Made by a program: the position numbers and the translations under genes. A stretch of 21,848 nucleotides of DNA from Thermatribacter sp964570785 (lineage in GTDB: Bacteria; Atribacterota; Atribacteria; Atribacterales; Thermatribacteraceae), in assembly GCA_964570785.1 (NCBI GenBank), contig CAZMZG010000027.1, positions 1-21,848 of the forward strand, given 5' to 3'. This document shows, one piece after another, positions 16,018 through 21,848 of the stretch; the stretch's first letter is position 1, and each line of letters starts with the position of its first letter. The notes below the pieces were generated by a model. It was not told the origin of the DNA. It did no database searches and was given only the letters and a program-made list of their open reading frames with translations.

Positions 16018-18230
16018 TGCCCAGGAGTTGCAGGTTTTCGTTTTGGGAGATACCTGATCCTCTTAATCCCGGTCAACGAACGCTGGTTGTTCCCAGAAAC
16101 AGGCTTAAGAGCTATCTTGAGCACATACACTGTCAGATTTATAGCAGGCGCTTTGATTTGCCATTTCTCCAAATTAGTGTGAGAAGCGCTTTTGATACAG
16201 AGGATGATACGGGGGGAATTTTCAAAGCTTTTATAAAAAATTGTTTTGCTACCTGGCAAAGGAAGCTTCTTAATCTTCTTTATCAGGATTATTTCTATTT
16301 GGTGCTTTTTGCGGTTCTTGCCTATGTAATGTGGAACGTGGGATTTATAGCAAAAGGTGTGGACTTTCTTTTTACTCTGGGTGGCGATTATCTCAATCCT
16401 TATGCTCACACTGTTTTAGTGCTTTCGCCAATCATTTATGCTGCTTATCAAAAACTGTTGTCAGGAAACACCGTTTTTAAAAAACGGAAGGGGATTGCCT
16501 CTTTGCGAAAAATAGAAGCTTTGCTTGAAGAACCTCTCTGGGAGAAAGTTAGAAAGAAAGCTCTCCGCATAATTTCTTTTGTGGACAATGTTTTGTTGAA
16601 ACGAAAGTTAAAACAGCTCTGCTCATTGCTTAAGGCGAGAAACTGCCAGGGGATAGCTGAGTGGTTACTTGACTTTGAAGACACGATGAAGAATATTGAC
16701 TTCTCCTGGTCGGAGGAAGAATTGTTGGAAGAACTTAGAAGCGAATTGGCTTTTCTAATAAGGAATAACTTTATGTTTTACGAAACTCGATGGGAATCTT
16801 CTTTGCCACTTTTTGAGTTTTATGCTTCGGAAGATTACAAGATGTGGCAGGCAAAGCTTACGGCGCTGGTGGGTCACCTGGAGGAGACCCCCAATGCTTC
16901 GCTTTGTCAGGAAATTGCGAATTTATTCTTGGAAATGAAACGTAAGATTCATCTCAGATTGATTGGGCATATTCCAGAGGAGATTTTTTCGGCGCTGGTT
17001 GACTATTACCACCGTCTGTACCTTTTCTTTTCTCGTCTGTCTCATCAGGAGAGGACGTTAAAGAGGTTTTTTGTTAACCGCTGGAGAGAATTTTTGAGAA
17101 ATCCAGATCAGGAACCTTTGCGGGGGAGGGGTATCGCATTTAGGGGTTGTGCGGTTGTTACTCTTGCTTTGTTTGTATTTTGCTTGCATCTGGTTGGTGA
17201 AAAAGATTTTCTTGTCGTGGAAAGGCTTTCTCCTGGTTTTAAATCGGTTCTGGGAAGGCGAGTGACGATCGTTGATGATGGAATCAAAATTGGAAACTTC
17301 AAGTTGCTACTCAGTCCTCCTCGCCCCTTCGCCTTCACTTACCGAAGGACCTCCAAGCTTCAGAAAGTTGATGCTTTACTCATCTTGAAGGAAGTAGAGC
17401 CTGTTTTGAACAAGGGTTTTTGGAATAGGTTGAAGTACTGGTGGGAAAGAGCGATGGCTTTTTTTAAGCAGGGTTATGGCACTGATTTCGTAGTTCTCAA
17501 ATTTAATTGCTCTCTCCAAATTTCCAAACCGGAACTCTGGAAGGAGTACGACTTTGATGGTAAAGGTATGGATCGGCTTGCAAGGGATCTTGAAGTAAGT
17601 CTTTCATCGGTGTATGAGCGTGTTATGAGTGATTTAAGGATGAACCTGTTCAGTCAGGGTAATACTCAAGATATCGAGGAACATTTGCAAGTTATTTTTG
17701 AAAGGCCTTCTTTTAGAGAGTGGATTAGAAGGTTACTTTACCCCTCGCCTCTTGATACTTATCGCGTAGGATCCATTTATGATATGTATCTAACTGGGTT
17801 GGAATGGCTTCGAAGACACCCTCGTATGGAAAAGGAGACGGAGTGGCGCGATTTTGTGGAACACGAGATGGAGGTGGTCAGGGAGAATTTACAGAGAGAA
17901 CACGCCCACCTGATTGCATCTCCTCAGAAAGTTCGAGATTTGATTACCAGCCCCAGCCTGGAGAAGTTTATTGAATACCCTGGTCTTTACCAAACCTTGT
18001 TTTATCTTGCGGTTAACGAAATCGTTAATAATCGTGTTGTAGAGGGGTTAAACACTGAGAGGAGTACTTTGCGGCAGAAATTAGAAGAAGAGGCCTTGAA
18101 TTACTTGCGGAACGAAGGCGTCTTTCTGCACCGTATAGGCGTCCAGGTGGATTCGGTTGAAGTTAGCCTGGAAAGAGTTTCCTACTTGAGATACATGCGC
18201 CTGTTGCAGAGGCGGCAAAATCTTATTTGA
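16017..18230 (+). CDS. Large divergent SPFH (HflK-like) membrane protein
   Basis: A 737-residue membrane protein. Predicted membrane helices are at about 92-114, 130-147 and 377-394. After the third helix the sequence follows the SPFH pattern: VVERLSPGFKSVLGR (compare HflK xVxPGExAVxxRFGK), a GLxxxxPxPI-like stretch (IGNFKLLLSPPRPFAF, 425-440), and TDFVVLKFNCSLQISKPELW (489-508), in place of the usual DxxxVxVxVxVQYRVxDP strand. A long helical insertion follows. The C-terminal half-domain has an R-x(n)-L...L...G...V motif (TERSTLRQKLEEEALNYLRN, then GVFLHRIGVQVDSVEV). The N-terminal 375 residues, with two membrane helices and a long helical region, are not part of any SPFH protein I know. HflK/HflC form a ring that encloses FtsH. 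The GTG start overlaps the preceding TAG by one base; GAGGTG is upstream. The family call is by pattern and should be tested by structure. Confidence 0.7.
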   Translation: MPRSCRFSFWEIPDPLNPGQRTLVVPRNRLKSYLEHIHCQIYSRRFDLPFLQISVRSAFDTEDDTGGIFKAFIKNCFATWQRKLLNLLYQDYFYLVLFAVLAYVMWNVGFIAKGVDFLFTLGGDYLNPYAHTVLVLSPIIYAAYQKLLSGNTVFKKRKGIASLRKIEALLEEPLWEKVRKKALRIISFVDNVLLKRKLKQLCSLLKARNCQGIAEWLLDFEDTMKNIDFSWSEEELLEELRSELAFLIRNNFMFYETRWESSLPLFEFYASEDYKMWQAKLTALVGHLEETPNASLCQEIANLFLEMKRKIHLRLIGHIPEEIFSALVDYYHRLYLFFSRLSHQERTLKRFFVNRWREFLRNPDQEPLRGRGIAFRGCAVVTLALFVFCLHLVGEKDFLVVERLSPGFKSVLGRRVTIVDDGIKIGNFKLLLSPPRPFAFTYRRTSKLQKVDALLILKEVEPVLNKGFWNRLKYWWERAMAFFKQGYGTDFVVLKFNCSLQISKPELWKEYDFDGKGMDRLARDLEVSLSSVYERVMSDLRMNLFSQGNTQDIEEHLQVIFERPSFREWIRRLLYPSPLDTYRVGSIYDMYLTGLEWLRRHPRMEKETEWRDFVEHEMEVVRENLQREHAHLIASPQKVRDLITSPSLEKFIEYPGLYQTLFYLAVNEIVNNRVVEGLNTERSTLRQKLEEEALNYLRNEGVFLHRIGVQVDSVEVSLERVSYLRYMRLLQRRQNLI

Positions 18231-18243
18231 GAAGGGTTGGTCA

Positions 18244-19374
18244 ATGCTTGCTTTTTTGAGAGCGGTACTCAGGGTTACAGGTAGCTGGTTGGTGGGGCTA
18301 CTGATGGTAGTCATTGTGTTTGGTCTTCTTTCTTTCTTCTTTCTTTCACGCCACTCTCTTCCTCCTCAACATTTTGCGATAGTACGTGAGGTTTGGGTCA
18401 GGGAAGGTTCTCTTTTTGGTCCCTCTGCTCTCCCCTATCGGGTCAGGGTAGTGGAGAACAATACTTCTCGGGTTATTAATTTTCTTGTTCAACCGCCGCC
18501 CTTTGGGGTGGTCGAAGACATTTTTCCGATGAATACAGATGTCCCCCTTAAGGTTGAAGTTCCTCTCTGGACTAAGGATAGGATTTCCGGAGATCCCAAC
18601 GACCAAAGTCTGGTTTATGTGGCGAATATTAAAGCTCTAATTTCCATTGTTGACCGCGAGAAGTTTGCAAAAAAAATTGATCCCCTCTTGTTCCGCTATA
18701 GGCTGAATTTTATAGATGAAGAGCCAGAATTCCAGTTTATGAAAAATGGCAGTGTGGCGATACCTGAAAACAGGGTTGATTTGCTGAAGGAAATGTGTCG
18801 TGCTCGCTTCTATAGCGAACTTTTTGGGCTTTTGGGTAAAATTGGGAGCAGTATTGAGAACAAGCTCTATTTCCTTTCCAGAACAATTGAAAAGGAAGGA
18901 AAAAGTGATTCTGAGGTGAAAATAGAAGTATGGAAAACGCTGGAGCGCTATCCCTGGTACAGGCTTGAACCAAGCGCTTTGGCTAACATTTTTCAAAAAG
19001 AACGGAGAGTTTTTGAGAAGATTGTGGAGTTCCTGCAAGCGGAAAACAGAGATGCTGAAAAAGCAAAAATTCTTCGTGGCGAAATCAAGCAATTCTTTGA
19101 TGGTTATATTTCTCAAAATCCGGAAAGTTTCCTTCAAAATTTGTGGGATTACTCAATTGAAATATTTCTTGAAAAAGGAAACGTTGGAACTCCCGAGGAA
19201 ATTAGAGCTTTAACTTATCGCTTTATTCATCAAAACACTCAGCTTTTGAAAAAAGCCTTGCAGGGTAGCGAAGGAAAAAGCTGGGGTGAACAAAACTATG
19301 GTTTTGTCTTTAAAGATGTTGGAATTTCTTTTGAAGAAGACTTAGCGGCTAATTATGCTCAATTTTTACCCTGA
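18244..19374 (+). CDS. Divergent SPFH (HflC-like) membrane protein
   Basis: A 376-residue protein with one N-terminal membrane helix (about 14-34). It is followed by LPPQHFAIVREVW, in the position where HflC/HflK and stomatins have PxGxxAVxxRxG. After an extended segment, DQSLVYVANIKALISIVDRE (120-139) resembles the SPFH strand that usually reads like VxVxxxxxYRIxDxxKF. The C-terminus (NYGFVFKDVGISFEED) resembles the end of the SPFH core. Between them lies a lysine/glutamate-rich helical insert of about 200 residues, longer than in HflC. It probably forms a hetero-oligomer with the 737-residue protein, as HflC does with HflK; that is inference. ATG 18244 is preceded by AAGGG at a 7-base spacing, 13 bases after the previous gene. 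Confidence 0.68.
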   Translation: MLAFLRAVLRVTGSWLVGLLMVVIVFGLLSFFFLSRHSLPPQHFAIVREVWVREGSLFGPSALPYRVRVVENNTSRVINFLVQPPPFGVVEDIFPMNTDVPLKVEVPLWTKDRISGDPNDQSLVYVANIKALISIVDREKFAKKIDPLLFRYRLNFIDEEPEFQFMKNGSVAIPENRVDLLKEMCRARFYSELFGLLGKIGSSIENKLYFLSRTIEKEGKSDSEVKIEVWKTLERYPWYRLEPSALANIFQKERRVFEKIVEFLQAENRDAEKAKILRGEIKQFFDGYISQNPESFLQNLWDYSIEIFLEKGNVGTPEEIRALTYRFIHQNTQLLKKALQGSEGKSWGEQNYGFVFKDVGISFEEDLAANYAQFLP

Positions 19375-19386
19375 GGTGAGCTTTTT

Positions 19387-20175
19387 ATGGGGCTTTCTGC
19401 AGTTCGGGCTTTTCTTCTGGATATGGATGGCACTTTCTACCTTGGAGATAGACTGCTTCCTGGAGCTCTGGAGTTTGTTGATTTTCTGGTTAAGACCGGA
19501 AGGAGTTTTTATTTTTTAACCAACAACTCTTCGCATAATGTAAACTTTTATCTTAGGAAACTTCGCGGGCTCGGCCTGAAGAACGTTTCTTCCCAGAATA
19601 TTATTACTTCAGGACAAGTTTGCGCTTATTACATACGTGAACTTTCCCCCCAAGCGCGGGTTTTTCTTCTTGGCACCCCAGAGTTGGCTATGGATTTTAT
19701 GCGAGAAGGCCTTCTTTTGGTAGAACACGATCCGGATTATGTGGTTTTGGGATTCGATCAAACCCTGACTTATGATAAATTAAAAAGAGCCGCTTCCTTT
19801 GTAAGGAACGGAGTTCCCTTTTTAGTGACTCATCCAGACCTCAACTGTCCTACTCCTCAGGGACCCATTATCGATGCTGGTTCTATAATGAAGGCAATTG
19901 AGGTTGCTACAGGGGTCCAGGCTAAGGTATTTGGTAAACCTTATCCCGAGACCGTTTTTTACGTTTTGGAAAGAGTGGGCCTTTCTAAAAATGAGCTGGC
20001 TATGGTCGGAGATCGTCTTTACACTGATATTAAAATGGCTAAAGACGCAGGAATAATTTCTATCCTGGTTTTAACAGGTGAGGCCCGTCTCTCTGATCTG
20101 GAAACTTCCTTTTCAAGGCCAGATTTTGTGTTTTCTTCTTTACAGGAATTACTCGAGAGTTTGAAAAAACTTTAA
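19387..20175 (+). CDS. HAD phosphatase, NagD/AraL type
   Basis: A 262-residue haloacid-dehalogenase phosphatase of the NagD class with a C2 cap. All four HAD motifs are present: Asp12 and Asp14 in LLDMDGTFYLG; Thr45 in LTNNSS; Lys184 in VFGKPYPE; and Asp209/Asp214 in MVGDRLYTDI. Members dephosphorylate small phosphoesters such as p-nitrophenyl phosphate, phosphoglycolate or sugar phosphates. In Bacillus subtilis the related AraL lies directly before the G1P dehydrogenase gene araM, the same order as here. That makes a glycerol-phosphate or sugar-phosphate substrate plausible but unproven. GAGGTGA lies 8 bases before the ATG, and the gene is 12 bases behind the SPFH gene, so it is co-transcribed. 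Confidence 0.93.
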   Translation: MGLSAVRAFLLDMDGTFYLGDRLLPGALEFVDFLVKTGRSFYFLTNNSSHNVNFYLRKLRGLGLKNVSSQNIITSGQVCAYYIRELSPQARVFLLGTPELAMDFMREGLLLVEHDPDYVVLGFDQTLTYDKLKRAASFVRNGVPFLVTHPDLNCPTPQGPIIDAGSIMKAIEVATGVQAKVFGKPYPETVFYVLERVGLSKNELAMVGDRLYTDIKMAKDAGIISILVLTGEARLSDLETSFSRPDFVFSSLQELLESLKKL

Positions 20176-20187
20176 CGGAGGAAGAAC

Positions 20188-21534
20188 TTGCCGATGCTTG
20201 ATTTACCTTTTATTGTTAAGAATGACATTAGAGATTTTCAGTGTGTTTGTGGCCGCAGGCATTCGGTTCCTGAACAGAAGGTTCTTCTTGGTGAAGGAAT
20301 GCTTTCCAGCTTACCTCAGCTTCTTGCGGAACTTGATTTGGGAAAGAAGGCACTTCTCGTTTCTGATGAGAATGTGTTTTCCCGGATTGGAAAAAGAATT
20401 GTGGAATTGTTGGGGAAAACCGAGGTAGAAGTTGAAACCTGCGTACTTGAAAAGCCCCCAGGCTTTTTTTATCTGGAGCCGGATGAAAATGCGAGAAGTC
20501 AGATAGGCGTTCATCTTCAAAGAGGCCCTGATTTCATAGTTGCCGTTGGTTCAGGGGTGATCAATGATTTATGCAAGTTTGTAGCTTGCCGGGTACAGAA
20601 ACCCTATATTGTTATTGCTACTGCTCCTTCCATGGATGGTTATTCCTCGCCAGGGGCGCCCATGCTGGTTGGAGGTTACAAGGTCACTTTTGAAGCCCGT
20701 CCACCTCGAGCAATCATCATGGACCTTGATATTCTTTCTCGGGCACCACTTGAACTTATTCAGGCAGGGTTTTCTGATTTAATGGGTAAAACCACTGCTA
20801 ATGCCGACTGGACACTCAGACATTATTTTCTCAATGAGTATATGTGTGAATACAGCTTTGACCTAGTTAAAGAAGGATTGGAGTACCTTGATAGAGAAGC
20901 AGCTTCGCTTGGGGAGAGGTCCTCCGAGTTTATATCCAACCTCTCGGTAGCGCTTTTCAATTCCGGCTTGAGTATGGCCTTGGTTGGAGATTCCCGGCCC
21001 GCTTCAGGACTGGAACATTTAGTTGCTCATTATCTCGAGATTTTCGCACTACATCGGCACTTGAATCCTTCTTTGCATGGGTTAAGGGTGGGCGCAGCTA
21101 CTGTTGTTGCGCAGAAACTGTACACTCGTTTTTTGGACGAACTGCATCTTTTCTCTTCGTTTGCCATTGGAACAAGGCCAGAAATCCTGCTTGATGAGTT
21201 AAAGTTGCACTTTGGGCCGCTTTTCCCTTTTGTAGAAAAGGAAGCTATGGGAAAACTTGCTCCTCCCTTTGCTTTCGGTGGCTTTTTTGCTAATACCGCT
21301 TCTTTTAGAGAAAAAGTGAAGGAAAAATTATTTGTGGTGCCATTGGTTGAAGATGCTCTTAAAAGAGCTGAAATTCCTTCTTCACTGCGGGAGCTGGGTT
21401 TTGGAGGAAAAATGGCCCACGATGCATTTCGTTATGCTCGTTTCTTAAGAAAACGGGTTACTTTGCTTGACTTGCTGGATTGGCTTGGTGTCCTTGAAGA
21501 GTATCTTAATTGGGCGCTTGAAGACAGTGTTTGA
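20188..21534 (+). CDS. araM: Glycerol-1-phosphate dehydrogenase, AraM family
   Basis: A 448-residue member of the AraM/EgsA group of the iron-alcohol dehydrogenase/dehydroquinate synthase superfamily. It reduces dihydroxyacetone phosphate to sn-glycerol-1-phosphate with NAD(P)H. Visible features are an N-terminal CVCGRRH (residues 19-25, the bacterial AraM CxCGxxH mark), the nucleotide-binding GSGVINDLCK (121-130), and the substrate motif TAPSMDGYSS (145-154). The metal ligands are Asp197 (GFSDLMGK), His277 (ASGLEHLVAH) and His297 (LHGLRVG). The start is a TTG at 20188, with GGAGG exactly 6 bases upstream; an ATG two codons later is the alternative. It is the last gene of the operon, 12 bases after the HAD gene, and is followed by a strong hairpin. 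In archaea the product is the lipid backbone; in B. subtilis it feeds heptaprenylglyceryl phosphate synthesis. Confidence 0.95.
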   Translation: MPMLDLPFIVKNDIRDFQCVCGRRHSVPEQKVLLGEGMLSSLPQLLAELDLGKKALLVSDENVFSRIGKRIVELLGKTEVEVETCVLEKPPGFFYLEPDENARSQIGVHLQRGPDFIVAVGSGVINDLCKFVACRVQKPYIVIATAPSMDGYSSPGAPMLVGGYKVTFEARPPRAIIMDLDILSRAPLELIQAGFSDLMGKTTANADWTLRHYFLNEYMCEYSFDLVKEGLEYLDREAASLGERSSEFISNLSVALFNSGLSMALVGDSRPASGLEHLVAHYLEIFALHRHLNPSLHGLRVGAATVVAQKLYTRFLDELHLFSSFAIGTRPEILLDELKLHFGPLFPFVEKEAMGKLAPPFAFGGFFANTASFREKVKEKLFVVPLVEDALKRAEIPSSLRELGFGGKMAHDAFRYARFLRKRVTLLDLLDWLGVLEEYLNWALEDSV

Positions 21535-21548
21535 GTAAGCAAAGATAT

Positions 21549-21596
21549 AAAAAGCGTTCCATCCAATTTACACCAGCTTTTTGGATGGAACGCTTT
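21549..21596. terminator. Bidirectional intrinsic terminator between araM and the thioredoxin-like gene
   Basis: A perfect 16-bp inverted repeat (AAAGCGTTCCATCCAA at 21551-21566 and its complement at 21581-21596) with a 14-base loop. For the leftward thioredoxin-like gene it is followed by TTTTT (21553-21549, part of it in the stem), a strong terminator. For the rightward araM operon the downstream tract is TTTCAAATTTT, less ideal but likely still active given the stem. Confidence 0.88.
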
Positions 21597-21602
21597 CAAA
21601 TT

Positions 21603-21848
21603 TTAGAGAATATATTGCCAAAGCAAGCTTTCCAATTGAGATTGGCTCAGCTCTCCCATGGCTCTTCCCCGGATTTCACCATTTTCGTCTATGAAAAGGT
21701 AACGAGGAACTCCTGTTCCGGCAAACTGGCGTTGCACTTTTCCATAGTTGTCTATCAATACTGGAAAAGACCAGCCGTATCTGTTGGCAAACTGGCTACG
21801 GACCATTGTGGCGTACTGCTCCTGAGGAGCAATAAGCGTGCCTGAGAC
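21603..21848 (-). CDS. Thioredoxin-like (TlpA/ResA/AhpC-TSA type) protein, C-terminal part
   Basis: The reading frame is open to the window edge, so only the last 81 residues are seen. They match the C-terminal half of a thioredoxin-fold protein of the TlpA/ResA or peroxiredoxin type: VRSQFANRYGWSFPVLIDNY, then the cis-proline loop GVPRYLFIDENGEIRG (usually GVPTTFLIDxxGxI), and a last helix ending in LLWQYIL. The Cys-x-x-Cys active site would lie beyond the window edge, so redox activity cannot be confirmed. An internal ATG at 21806 is not the start, since the fold extends upstream. It converges with araM; the strong hairpin at 21549-21596 terminates it. Confidence 0.82.
   Translation of the reverse strand, partial: VSGTLIAPQEQYATMVRSQFANRYGWSFPVLIDNYGKVQRQFAGTGVPRYLFIDENGEIRGRAMGELSQSQLESLLWQYIL

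Noticed and set aside
16014..16409. 131-residue minus-strand open frame
   Set aside because: Antisense to the start of the 737-residue membrane protein and without recognisable features.
21531..21845. Plus-strand open frame of 104 residues after araM
   Set aside because: It runs through the terminator hairpin and antisense to the thioredoxin-like gene, whose fold motifs are clear on the minus strand.
1..21848. tRNA, rRNA or CRISPR array
   Set aside because: I saw no rRNA-like sequence, tRNA cloverleaf or regularly spaced short repeats; nearly all of the window is accounted for by protein genes.

Overview
The window is compact bacterial DNA, moderately AT-rich, with Shine-Dalgarno-led genes, overlapping stops and starts, sigma70-type promoters and frequent GTG/TTG starts. 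It encodes CarAB, MscS, NfeD/stomatin, two HD-GYP proteins and an AraM-type glycerol-1-phosphate dehydrogenase. It also carries the wreck of a ferredoxin-dependent 2-oxoacid oxidoreductase gene, and two radical-SAM genes. Together these suggest an anaerobic, probably deep-branching bacterium. I cannot assign a phylum from sequence alone; an Atribacterota/Dictyoglomota-like lineage is only a guess.

Layout. (1) Positions 1-750, minus strand: a heavily decayed korA-like pseudogene ending at an intrinsic terminator. (2) Positions 835-7341, minus strand: one operon read radical SAM/B12-domain protein -> carA -> carB -> mscS. carA/carB make carbamoyl phosphate; carA overlaps carB and carB overlaps mscS. 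(3) Positions 7440-9454, plus strand: nfeD and a stomatin-type SPFH gene, overlapping by 4 bases. (4) Position 9451-9960, minus: a flavin reductase; 10056-10931, plus: an SPL-family radical SAM enzyme. (5) Positions 10904-13145, minus strand: two tandem HD-GYP genes that share a 415-bp identical tract although the rest of the two genes has diverged, as expected for recent gene conversion. (6) Positions 13279-21534, plus strand: a seven-gene tightly packed operon. It holds two unrecognised proteins, an M14-like metallopeptidase, two divergent SPFH (HflK/HflC-like) membrane proteins, a NagD/AraL-type HAD phosphatase and an AraM-type G1P dehydrogenase, and ends at a strong hairpin. (7) Position 21603 to the window end, minus: the C-terminal part of a thioredoxin-like (TlpA/ResA-type) protein.

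The most unusual part is 13279-19374. I infer that two SPFH proteins, a peptidase-like protein and two unknown proteins form one membrane complex, by analogy with HflKC-FtsH and stomatin-NfeD. The neighbouring HAD/G1PDH pair resembles the araL-araM pair of Bacillus subtilis and may link the operon to membrane lipid chemistry. The three divergent intergenic regions have palindromic -10 cores that can serve both strands.
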